Positions 1-5,794 of a DNA stretch of 11,887 nt are shown in pieces; positions within the stretch are counted from its first letter, which is position 1, and every line of letters begins with the position of its first letter. Both the position numbers and the translations under genes were made by a program. Below the pieces are notes generated by a model. It was not told the DNA's origin. It worked only from the letters and a program-made list of their open reading frames with translations, and did no database searches. This DNA comes from a bacterium (GTDB lineage Bacteria > Patescibacteria > ABY1 > BM507 > VMTK01), in assembly GCA_030641105.1 (NCBI GenBank), contig DAOWHZ010000059.1, forward strand, positions 1 to 11,887, read 5' to 3'.

Positions 1-1
1 G

Positions 2-490
2 CGCTTAGGAAGGCGTGACGCTGAGAAAGGAGCTATTTTTGACGGCTGTCCAAGAAGAAAAAAACAGCTGAATTTTTTAATTAAGAAATTTAACAAAATC
101 ACTCATAATAAATATTCCAATGCTTTGCTTCGCAGGAATCAGGGCAACGGCCTGCGCGTCGCGGCTATTTTAGTTAATGTCAGCAACAAAGAAGTTAAAC
201 AACGTTTGGGCGGCAGGCGTGTTTGTGATTGCGGCGCCGCTTACCATATTAAATATAATCCTTCAAAAAAGCGCGGAGTATGCGATTTGTGCGGAAAGAA
301 ATTATCCGTTAGAGCCGATGATAAGCCGGCTGTAATTGCTGATCGGCTGAAATTGTACCATAAGCAGACCGAGCCTTTGCTTGATTATTTTCAACAGCGC
401 GGTGAATTAATTAAAATAGACGGGGAGCAGAATATTGGTAAAGTTCAGAGAGATATAATAGATAATTTGAAAAAAAGGGAGATAATTTAA
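2..490 (+). CDS. adk: Adenylate kinase, 3' portion (5' end outside window)
   Basis: Adenylate kinase converts ATP + AMP to 2 ADP in the cytosol. The reading frame is open from base 2 to the TAA at 488-490, so 162 residues are visible and roughly 50 N-terminal residues, including the P-loop, lie off the window. Near the visible start is DGCPR, the counterpart of the family DGFPR motif. It is followed by a CORE segment ending VAAILVNVSNKEV, then GRR and the LID domain. The LID carries cysteines as C-D-C-G...CDLCG, a zinc-ribbon-like LID whose first pair is CxC rather than the usual CxxC. The tail matches the family: DD, then RL..Y, PLLDYF and a closing helix. A TTG at 125 would open a shorter frame, but the in-frame upstream residues are clearly adk. 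map follows 82 bp later, the usual order at the end of the spc ribosomal operon. Confidence 0.93.
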   Translation, partial: RLGRRDAEKGAIFDGCPRRKKQLNFLIKKFNKITHNKYSNALLRRNQGNGLRVAAILVNVSNKEVKQRLGGRRVCDCGAAYHIKYNPSKKRGVCDLCGKKLSVRADDKPAVIADRLKLYHKQTEPLLDYFQQRGELIKIDGEQNIGKVQRDIIDNLKKREII

Positions 491-527
491 ATTTTAATAT
501 AATTTTAATATTTAAACAAGATTTAAT

Positions 528-575
528 TTAGGATGTTAAAATGTTTAAATGTTAGGATGTTAAAATGTTTAAATG
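528..575 (+). repeat. Exact 24-bp tandem duplication ending at the map start codon
   Basis: Two identical, abutting 24-bp copies lie at 528-551 and 552-575. The unit begins TTAGGATG and ends TTTAAATG. The last three bases of copy 2 are the ATG of map. Each copy carries an AGGA, but the nearer one is about 15 nt from the start, too far for a normal SD. The gap between adk and map consists of this and AT-rich sequence. Confidence 0.9.
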
Positions 576-1403
576 ATTATTATCAAGACCGAAAAAGAAA
601 TTAAAATTATGCGTCAGGGCGGTAAAATTTTAGCATGTGTTTTAAAGAAATTGATTAACGAAGTTAAACCGGGCATAACAACAGGTCATTTGGAAAAGAC
701 GGCTTGTGATTTAATCAAGAAAGCCGGAGGACGGCCTTCGTTTAAGGGTTATAAGTCAATGCATGAAGCGCATGCTTTTCCAACTGCTTTATGCGCCTCA
801 ATAAACAGTGAAATAGTTCATGCCCCTGCTTTGCCTTCGCGCAAATTAAAATCAGGTGATATAATTGGCATTGACTTGGGTATGGAATATCCCATCTTTG
901 CTAAAGCTACGGCGGGCAAGCCAGCAAATAAAGATTCAGAGATGGGAGGATATTATACTGATATGGCGGCTACCATAGCAGTTGGCAAAATAAGCAAAGA
1001 AGCAAAAAAACTTATCAATGTAACAGAAAAGTCCTTAAAATTAGCCATAAAACAAGTGAAGCCAGGCAATAGTTTAAATGATATCGGACGGGCAATACAG
1101 CAATTTGTTGAAGCAGAGGGTTTTTCCGTAGTGCGTGAATTAGTCGGGCATGGCGTTGGTACAGCAGTTCATGAAGAGCCGCAAGTGCCTAATTATGAGA
1201 TTAATGACAATAGCATGGATAATGTTATTTTGAAGACCGGCATGGCTATTGCTATTGAGCCAATGGTTAATGTTGGCGGGTGGAAAGTTAAAACAGCGGA
1301 TGATGGCTTTACTATTGTGACAGCTGACGGAAGTTTGAGCGCTCATTTTGAGCATACGGTAGTGGTGATGGAGAAGGGGTGTGAGGTGTTAACTAAAATG
1401 TAA
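573..1403 (+). CDS. map: Type I methionine aminopeptidase
   Basis: Removes the initiator methionine from nascent proteins; a cytosolic dinuclear metalloenzyme. The 276-residue protein starts like the family (IIIKTEKEIKIMRQGG). The pita-bread metal ligands are visible: D101 (GIDLG), D130 (YYTD), H193 (GHGVG), E229 (AIEP) and E260 (FEHT). H83 is the conserved substrate-side histidine, although the following glycine of the usual V-x-H-G motif is Ala here. The distance D101 to D130 is 29 residues, against about 11 in standard enzymes. The excess of about 18 residues (about 105-124, FAKATAGKPA and flanks) looks like a translated palindromic repeat. The start ATG was chosen because the family N-terminus begins there; no well-placed SD exists. 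It sits 82 bp after adk and 15 bp before ruvX, probably one transcript. Confidence 0.95.
   Translation: MIIIKTEKEIKIMRQGGKILACVLKKLINEVKPGITTGHLEKTACDLIKKAGGRPSFKGYKSMHEAHAFPTALCASINSEIVHAPALPSRKLKSGDIIGIDLGMEYPIFAKATAGKPANKDSEMGGYYTDMAATIAVGKISKEAKKLINVTEKSLKLAIKQVKPGNSLNDIGRAIQQFVEAEGFSVVRELVGHGVGTAVHEEPQVPNYEINDNSMDNVILKTGMAIAIEPMVNVGGWKVKTADDGFTIVTADGSLSAHFEHTVVVMEKGCEVLTKM
885..944 (+). repeat. In-frame repeat-derived insertion inside map
   Basis: These bases encode the extra residues between the two metal-ligand aspartates of map. The segment has short inverted ends, TTTGCT (897-902) and AGCAAA (923-928), around a GC-rich core. The 15-nt core GCTAAAGCTACGGCG (900-914) recurs with one mismatch (C to T) at 9309-9323 inside the intergenic inverted-repeat element. 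I read this as a small palindromic mobile repeat translated in frame. The exact insertion edges cannot be fixed without homologues. Confidence 0.6.
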
Positions 1404-1421
1404 AATTAAAAATGCAAAATG
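1402..1421 (+). repeat. 20-bp direct repeat, copy 1 (map-ruvX junction)
   Basis: AAAATTAAAAATGCAAAATG occurs here and again, exactly, at 1628-1647 inside ruvX. This copy overlaps the map stop codon by two bases, contains the ruvX ATG at 1419, and is followed by further ATGCAAAAT-like units to about 1440. Confidence 0.85.
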
Positions 1422-1835
1422 CAAAATGATAATGCAAAATTTAAAATTATTAGATATTTGGGGATAGATTGGGGTGGCGCGAGGATTGGTTTAGCTTTGG
1501 GTGATAGTGAAGTTAAGTTAGCCACGCCTTTTAAGGTGGTAAGCAGCATTGATGAGATTGAGCAAGCAATTAAAGAAGAGAGTGTTGATGTAATTGTTGT
1601 TGGAAAGCCGCTAAAAATGAAAAATGCAAAATTAAAAATGCAAAATGAGTTTTTGAATTTCCTTAATTTATTAACAGAAAAGATTGATATTCCAGTTAAG
1701 ACGGTTGATGAAAGATTGTCCAGCAAGCATGCTGATGCTTTATTTGGCGATAGAAAAGTTAAAGCGCCGCAGGATGCGGTGGCGGCGATGTTGATATTGC
1801 AGTCCTATTTGGACAAACACGAAGTGAACGAATGA
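1419..1835 (+). CDS. ruvX: RuvX/YqgF family RNase H-fold nuclease (putative Holliday junction resolvase / pre-16S rRNA nuclease)
   Basis: 138 residues, the usual family length. Family members are linked to pre-16S rRNA 5' end processing and were first annotated as Holliday junction resolvases. The RNase H fold is shown by YLGIDWGGARIG (D17) at the first strand, VIVVGKP in the middle, VDERLSS (97-102) and the C-terminal DAVAAMLILQSYLD with D119; these carry the expected acidic catalytic residues. The loop after GKP usually reads like NMDGT. Here it reads KMKNAKLKMQ and is encoded by an exact copy of the repeat at the gene start, so repeat-derived codons fill the loop at about normal length. 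The start is the only in-frame ATG before the GIDWG strand; no SD is visible. The stop TGA is part of a long palindrome. recO follows 67 bp later. Confidence 0.92.
   Translation: MQNDNAKFKIIRYLGIDWGGARIGLALGDSEVKLATPFKVVSSIDEIEQAIKEESVDVIVVGKPLKMKNAKLKMQNEFLNFLNLLTEKIDIPVKTVDERLSSKHADALFGDRKVKAPQDAVAAMLILQSYLDKHEVNE
1628..1647 (+). repeat. 20-bp direct repeat, copy 2 (inside ruvX)
   Basis: Exact copy of the 20 bp at 1402-1421, lying in the coding region of the RuvX loop after GKP (about residues 70-77). It is preceded by the related AAAATGAAAAATGC. Confidence 0.85.
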
Positions 1836-1886
1836 ATACAAAATTAATGAAAAAAAATATTTTCGTTAATTTTGTATTATTTCGTT
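1827..1886 (+). repeat. Long AT-rich palindrome across the ruvX stop
   Basis: 1835-1853 pairs with 1860-1878 over 19 bp with one T-G wobble, loop 1854-1859. A further 6 bp (AACGAA 1827-1832 with TTCGTT 1881-1886) pair outside a 2x2 mismatch. The ruvX stop (1833-1835) is inside it. No T-run follows the hairpin, so it is not a typical terminator. It may be a short palindromic repeat or an mRNA-stabilising stem between ruvX and recO. Confidence 0.7.
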
Positions 1887-1902
1887 TAATTTATGTGTTC
1901 AT

Positions 1903-2628
1903 ATGGATGAGACTTATACTACTAAAGCAATAATCCTAAACCGCCAGCCGTTTCGAGAAGCTGATAGTAAGACAATTGTTTATACCTTGGATAAAGGTAA
2001 ATTAGAGCTGATAGCTCGCAGTACCAAAAAAATAAAATCCAAGTTAGCCGGGCATTTAGAGCCATTTTGCTTGTCTGATTTAATGATTGTGAGAGGCAAA
2101 CAGTTTGATTATATAGGTGGCGCGGTTAGCGAGAATTGTTATGGCGCGATAAAAAGTGATTTGGAGAAGTTGATCTTTGCGGGTAAAGCAATAAATATTT
2201 TTAATAGGTTGGTCAAGTTAGGTGAAAAAGATGAAGCTGTTTTTAAATTATTGCAAGAGACGCTGGACACGTTAAATAATAGGCAAAAAATAAATATTGG
2301 CTATGAGTTATTATTTAATTTTTTTGTTTTGCGGCTGATGGCTCAATTGGGCCATAAGCCGGAATTGTATAATTGCGTGGTTTGCAGAAAGAAAATTGCG
2401 CCTAATGAAAATAGATTTGATTTATCTAAAGGCGGGTTAGTTTGCTTGGAATGCCAAAAAAATAATAAAAATAAGCAAGTTTTATTAATTTCAACAGATT
2501 GCATCAAAGTATTAAGATTAGCAATTGAAAATGATTTTAGCAGGTTGACAAAATTAAAAATTAGTGATATATTAGCTAAAGCAATAAATAACATTATTTG
2601 TTCATTTCAAAAATTTTATAGTTTGTAG
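1903..2628 (+). CDS. recO: DNA repair protein RecO
   Basis: RecO is the RecFOR mediator that loads RecA onto SSB-coated gaps and anneals strands. The 241-residue protein, near the family length of about 240-250, has the N-terminal OB fold starting TKAIILNRQPFREADSKTIVYT, with a following basic segment (STKKIKSKLAG). A helical middle follows, then a zinc-binding module: CVVC at about 163-166 and CLEC at about 182-185, spanning the FDLSKGGLVC segment. The C-terminus is helical, ending ICSFQKFYSL. The ATG start fits the family N-terminus and follows the ruvX palindrome; there is no SD. The short distance suggests co-transcription with ruvX. Confidence 0.92.
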   Translation: MDETYTTKAIILNRQPFREADSKTIVYTLDKGKLELIARSTKKIKSKLAGHLEPFCLSDLMIVRGKQFDYIGGAVSENCYGAIKSDLEKLIFAGKAINIFNRLVKLGEKDEAVFKLLQETLDTLNNRQKINIGYELLFNFFVLRLMAQLGHKPELYNCVVCRKKIAPNENRFDLSKGGLVCLECQKNNKNKQVLLISTDCIKVLRLAIENDFSRLTKLKISDILAKAINNIICSFQKFYSL

Positions 2629-2648
2629 ATAAGTAACGAAAGACTGTT

Positions 2649-2654
2649 AAGGAG
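2649..2654 (+). promoter_or_regulatory. Strong SD for the CDS at 2661
   Basis: AAGGAG lies 6 nt before the ATG at 2661. It marks the start of a cassette whose genes mostly have good SD sites, unlike the core genes before it. Confidence 0.75.
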
Positions 2655-2660
2655 ATTATT

Positions 2661-3173
2661 ATGAAAAAGTGTGTAAGAGGAAAATATAAAGAAGGCGAGA
2701 AATTAGAATTGCCAAACGGAGCAAATCCAATAAATTTTAACGGACCAAGAGATGTTTTTTGTCGGTATCATGACGTTTGCCTGGAATATATTTTGCAGAA
2801 AAATCAATACAGCCGTTATTTTTCTTGCATTCATTGCCCTAAGGCCAATGAGGAAATAAGGGCCCATAAGCCAGCAAAGGCGGAAAATATGGATTCTGTT
2901 CAGTTAAACATTCAAGAGAAGAAGCCCGCGGTAAAAAAATTTAGTTTGCCTGATGGGGCAAATCCAGTTTATGTTGATGGTTTAGTAGATATTTCTTGTA
3001 AATTTTATAAGAATTGTAGGAAATATGTACGGCAAGAGCATAAAAATTGGCGGTATTTTTCTTGCACTAAATGCCCTAAAGCCAGCAAGTTCATAAGGGC
3101 GCAAGGGCTAAAATCTAACATTTACCGTGTTACGCCAAAAAAAGGTAAGCGTCAATTTCTCAGGATGAGGTAA
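2661..3173 (+). CDS. Hypothetical protein with two tandem four-cysteine (putative zinc-binding) units
   Basis: Family not recognised. The 170 residues contain two copies of a unit of about 55 residues (about 16-69 and 94-148) sharing the frame LPxGANP...G..D..C.....C..Y...RYFSCxxCPKA...IRA. The cysteines are C34, C40, C56, C59 and C113, C119, C135, C138. Both copies therefore have exactly Cx5C-x15-CxxC, and equivalent residues are 79 apart. That spacing suggests two zinc sites. The linker between units is lysine and glutamate rich, and the C-terminus is strongly basic (KKGKRQFLRMR), which would suit a nucleic-acid-binding protein; this is inference. No signal peptide or membrane segment. The start has an AAGGAG SD. 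It heads the cassette ending in the terminator at 3710-3745. Confidence 0.85.
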   Translation: MKKCVRGKYKEGEKLELPNGANPINFNGPRDVFCRYHDVCLEYILQKNQYSRYFSCIHCPKANEEIRAHKPAKAENMDSVQLNIQEKKPAVKKFSLPDGANPVYVDGLVDISCKFYKNCRKYVRQEHKNWRYFSCTKCPKASKFIRAQGLKSNIYRVTPKKGKRQFLRMR

Positions 3174-3201
3174 TGCAACGAAAAAATCAAAGGAGGAAAT
3201 T

Positions 3202-3231
3202 ATGAGTAATCGAAATTTTAGCAATAATTAA
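3202..3231 (+). CDS. Nine-residue ORF with strong SD; leader peptide or 5' fragment of a nonsense-interrupted gene
   Basis: AAAGGAGGA (3189-3197) precedes ATG at 3202. The frame reads MSNRNFSNN, then TAA at 3229-3231. The same frame is open from there to 3387 and contains the ATG at 3247, so without this TAA the gene would be a 61-residue protein. Either it is a leader coupled to the next ORF, or a nonsense mutation cut one small gene in two. Its N-terminus loosely resembles that of the protein at 3406 (RNF after the start). Confidence 0.4.
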   Translation: MSNRNFSNN

Positions 3232-3246
3232 GAAGAGAAAAAATTT

Positions 3247-3387
3247 ATGTTGGATTTTCCAGACGGATCTAACAAAATAGATGAATTAAGCGAGAAAGAA
3301 GCTAGGGATTGGGCATTGGAAAATCCAGGAACGAAATTATTTGAGATTACAAAGAGCCAGGGCGGAGTTTATGTGGATTTGAATTAA
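3247..3387 (+). CDS. Small hypothetical protein, 46 residues
   Basis: Family not recognised. The frame begins MLDFPDGSNKIDELSEKEA and ends GGVYVDLN. It is acidic, with a central amphipathic helix-like part (ELSEKEARDWALEN) and then a beta-like end. Its own upstream sequence has only a weak purine run (AGAAGAG, 3231-3237), whereas a strong SD lies before the in-frame ATG at 3202. Translation may therefore come by restart after the nine-residue ORF, or the gene may be an interrupted longer one. The opening FPDG resembles the LPDGANP that opens each cysteine unit of the neighbour at 2661, but over too few residues to claim homology. It is followed by the SD of the next gene. Confidence 0.5.
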   Translation: MLDFPDGSNKIDELSEKEARDWALENPGTKLFEITKSQGGVYVDLN

Positions 3388-3390
3388 TTA

Positions 3391-3400
3391 AGGAGGTGAT
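3391..3400 (+). promoter_or_regulatory. Near-perfect SD deciding the GTG start at 3406
   Basis: AGGAGGTGAT complements the 16S rRNA 3' end almost fully and ends 5 nt before GTG at 3406. That placement favours this GTG over the out-of-frame GTG at 3404. Confidence 0.8.
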
Positions 3401-3405
3401 AAGGT

Positions 3406-3708
3406 GTGGCAAGAAACTTTAGAAAAAAAAGAGCCGCGGCACGGAAGAAAGAGGCAAGGAAAAATAATGCAAGTTTGATAAGTTCAAGCGATTGCGAAAG
3501 CCCGCATTACATTTTACAATCTATCCGTAGGTCTGGATTTTTTAAGCCAATAAGAAAAAAAGCCACAAAAAGAGAAATTAAGAGAGGACATTTTGGGTTG
3601 AAAAAATTAACAAGAGGAAGATTTTTAGTCACCAATTATAGAACAGGGGAGACGCAGGTGGTTTCCAAAAATCTAAAAGCAGGGATAACTTTTATAAACA
3701 CATCATAA
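3406..3708 (+). CDS. Very basic hypothetical protein, 100 residues
   Basis: Family not recognised. GTG start with a near-perfect SD. The N-terminal 20 residues are almost all Arg, Lys and Ala (MARNFRKKRAAARKKEARK). The middle has a single cysteine (SDCES) and KPIRKKATKREIKRGHFG; the C-terminal half looks beta-rich (GRFLVTNYRTGETQVVSKN). No membrane segment or signal peptide. The charge suggests RNA or DNA binding, perhaps ribosome-associated, but no known motif supports a firm assignment. It is the last gene of the cassette and is closed by an intrinsic terminator two bases after its stop. Confidence 0.8.
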   Translation: MARNFRKKRAAARKKEARKNNASLISSSDCESPHYILQSIRRSGFFKPIRKKATKREIKRGHFGLKKLTRGRFLVTNYRTGETQVVSKNLKAGITFINTS

Positions 3709-3709
3709 C

Positions 3710-3745
3710 AGTCGGTTTTAAGATAAATTTGAAGCCGACTTTTTT
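3710..3745 (+). terminator. Intrinsic terminator
   Basis: AGTCGGTTT (3710-3718) pairs with AAGCCGACT (3732-3740) over 9 bp with one G-T wobble, followed by a T-run to 3745. It ends the cassette of 2661-3708. Confidence 0.85.
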
Positions 3746-3746
3746 C

Positions 3747-3775
3747 TTGCTTAAATTAGAAAAATGTATTAAAAT
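3747..3775 (+). promoter_or_regulatory. Possible aspS promoter
   Basis: TTGCTT (3747-3752), 17 bp, then TAAAAT (3770-3775), directly after the terminator. The region is so AT-rich that chance matches are likely, but aspS needs its own promoter once the upstream transcript ends. Confidence 0.3.
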
Positions 3776-3862
3776 AATAAAGTAATAAAATAATAAAATA
3801 AATTTGATTCCAGAATGGTAATATTTTTTTACTTTATTATTTTTTTACTTTATTATTTTTTT
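3773..3862 (+). repeat. Tandem and inverted AT-rich repeat abutting the aspS start
   Basis: TTTTTTTACTTTATTA repeats directly at 3824-3839 and 3840-3855 and begins a third time (seven T, 3856-3862), ending at the aspS ATG. AATAATAAAGTA (3773-3784) is the exact inverted partner of a 12-mer in both copies (3830-3841 and 3846-3857). The leader could fold into either of two alternative stems. Confidence 0.75.
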
Positions 3863-5695
3863 ATGATAAGGACACATACTTGCGGACAATTAACTAAAAA
3901 GGAGATAAACAAAACCGTTGAATTGGCCGGCTGGGTGCATCGCCGGCGGGATCATGGCGGGATTATTTTTATTGATTTGCGGGATCGTTATGGCTTAACC
4001 CAGCTTACATTTGACCCTGATGTTGATAAAAAAGCATGGCAGGAAGCTGACAAGCTGCGCAGTGAATGGGTTATTAAAATTAAGGGAAAAGCTGTGGCGC
4101 GTCCTGATAATATGGTTAATAAAAAATTAAAAACAGGCGAGATTGAGGTTGATTGTTTTGAACTGGAAATTTTATCTGAATCCAAAACTCCGCCATTTGA
4201 GATTGATGAAGAAAAGGCCAAGCAAGCCAATGAGCACATTAGATTAAAATTCCGCTTTTTAGATTTGCGGCGAAAAAAGCTGCAAGATATTTTAATGAAG
4301 CGGGATAAATTAATTCAATATGTACGCGATTATTTTAAAAAGTTGGATTTTATTGAAATTCAAACTCCGATATTAGCTAATTCATCTCCTGAAGGAGCGC
4401 GCGATTATTTAGTGCCTTCCAGAGTTTATCCCTGTAAATTTTACGCTTTACCCCAAGCGCCGCAGCAGTTTAAGCAGTTATTAATGGTAGCCGGTTTTGA
4501 TAAATATTTTCAGATTGCTCCCTGCTTTCGCGATGAGGATCCAAGAGCTGACCGGCATCCCGGAGACTTTTATCAAGTTGATATGGAAATGAGTTTTGTT
4601 GAGCAGGAAGATATTTGGCAAGCGGTTGAGCCGTTGATGATTGAATTAACCGAAAAGTTTTCCAATAAAAAAGTACTAAAAAAGCCATTTCCACGCTTAA
4701 CTTATAAAGAAGCAATGAATAAATACGGTTCTGACAAGCCGGATTTGCGGTTCGGTTTGGAAATTATGCCTATTACGGATTTAGTGAAAGGTTGCGGCTT
4801 TGGAGTGTTCGCCAATGTGATTAAAGATGGAGGAGTTGTGCATGCTTTAAAAGTTGACGGCGGAGCCAAATTTACGCGCAAAGAGATTGACGAATTAACA
4901 GAAATAGCTAAAAGCAAAGGAGCGAAAGGGTTGGCTTACATTATTTTAAGAGAGGGGGCGGTTCCATCCCTTGGTCCAGATGATTTTGTAAATCCCAACG
5001 ATAATATTGAATTAAAATCTCCGATTGTTAAATTTTTGGGCGATGAGTTGGCTGGTAAAATTGTGAAACAGGTTAAAGCCAAGCCGGGTGATATTATATT
5101 TTTCGGAGCTGACAAATGGCGCGTAGTTTGCGAAGCGCTTGGCGCGGTAAGAAATGAATGCGGTTCTAAATTAGGGCTTAAGAATGAAAAAATCGCGGCC
5201 TGGTGCTGGGTTTATGATTTTCCAATGTATGATTATTCAGAATTAGAAGATGGAAAAATTGATTTTTCCCATAATCCGTTTTCCATGCCTCAAGGCGGAC
5301 TTAAAGCTTTAGGCAAAAAAAATTCTTTAGAGATCTTGGCCTACCAATATGATTTGGCTTGTAATGGTTATGAAATTTCGTCTGGGGCAATTCGCAATCA
5401 TGATCCGAAAATTATGTATAAAGCATTTGAAATTGCCGGATATTCCAAGAAACAAGTTGATGAAAAATTCGGGCATATGATCCGCGCCTTTGAATACGGC
5501 GCGCCTCCTCACGGCGGTTTTGCCCCGGGTATTGACCGCATTATGATGATTCTTTGGGATTGCGAATCTATCCGCGATATTTACGCTTTTCCAAAGGACG
5601 GGCAGGCCCGTGATGTGATGATGGACGCGCCGAGTGAAGTTGATGAAAAGCAGTTGAAGGAGTTGGGGATTCGGGTTGCTTCGCATAACTCATAA
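3863..5695 (+). CDS. aspS: Aspartate--tRNA ligase, probably non-discriminating (Asp/Asn)
   Basis: Charges tRNA with aspartate. The 610 residues show the bacterial AspRS layout: anticodon-binding OB domain (about 1-105), class II catalytic core, GAD insertion (about 285-420) and a C-terminal extension. Seen: the family opening MIRTHTCGQL, SSPEGARDYLVPSR, motif 2 FRDEDPRAD (222-230) and motif 3 GGFAPGIDR (551-559). H31 in RRDHGG matches the histidine of non-discriminating bacterial AspRS (leucine in E. coli). That predicts misacylation of tRNA-Asn followed by GatCAB amidation, as in many reduced genomes. Family variations: RADRHPGD rather than RADRQPE, and FSHNPFSMP where many bacterial enzymes have HHPF. 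An ATG at 3815 in the same frame would add 16 residues, but they only translate the T-rich repeat, so 3863 was chosen. No SD. The last residues and stop come from a 7-bp repeat. Confidence 0.95.
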   Translation: MIRTHTCGQLTKKEINKTVELAGWVHRRRDHGGIIFIDLRDRYGLTQLTFDPDVDKKAWQEADKLRSEWVIKIKGKAVARPDNMVNKKLKTGEIEVDCFELEILSESKTPPFEIDEEKAKQANEHIRLKFRFLDLRRKKLQDILMKRDKLIQYVRDYFKKLDFIEIQTPILANSSPEGARDYLVPSRVYPCKFYALPQAPQQFKQLLMVAGFDKYFQIAPCFRDEDPRADRHPGDFYQVDMEMSFVEQEDIWQAVEPLMIELTEKFSNKKVLKKPFPRLTYKEAMNKYGSDKPDLRFGLEIMPITDLVKGCGFGVFANVIKDGGVVHALKVDGGAKFTRKEIDELTEIAKSKGAKGLAYIILREGAVPSLGPDDFVNPNDNIELKSPIVKFLGDELAGKIVKQVKAKPGDIIFFGADKWRVVCEALGAVRNECGSKLGLKNEKIAAWCWVYDFPMYDYSELEDGKIDFSHNPFSMPQGGLKALGKKNSLEILAYQYDLACNGYEISSGAIRNHDPKIMYKAFEIAGYSKKQVDEKFGHMIRAFEYGAPPHGGFAPGIDRIMMILWDCESIRDIYAFPKDGQARDVMMDAPSEVDEKQLKELGIRVASHNS

Positions 5696-5710
5696 CTCAT
5701 AACTCATAAC
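5684..5710 (+). repeat. CATAACT tandem repeat over the aspS stop
   Basis: Nearly four copies of the 7-bp unit CATAACT (5684-5690, 5691-5697, 5698-5704, partial 5705-5710). The TAA at 5693-5695 is in copy 2, so the final residues of AspS (SHNS) are repeat-encoded. Copy number could vary between strains and would change the tail. Confidence 0.85.
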
Positions 5711-5794
5711 ACAACACTGTGTATCAGGTTCCGTGAAAAGAGATTTAATAAATAATTTTCTAATATTTAATTAAGCCATTTTGAAATTTTTCAA

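Noticed and set aside
125..127. TTG at 125 as the start of a separate 121-residue gene
   Set aside because: The same frame is open to base 2 and encodes adk sequence including DGCPR, so it is one gene truncated by the window edge.
3815..3862. Upstream aspS start giving 16 extra hydrophobic residues
   Set aside because: The extension only translates the T-rich tandem repeat, and the AspRS family begins at MIRTH (3863).
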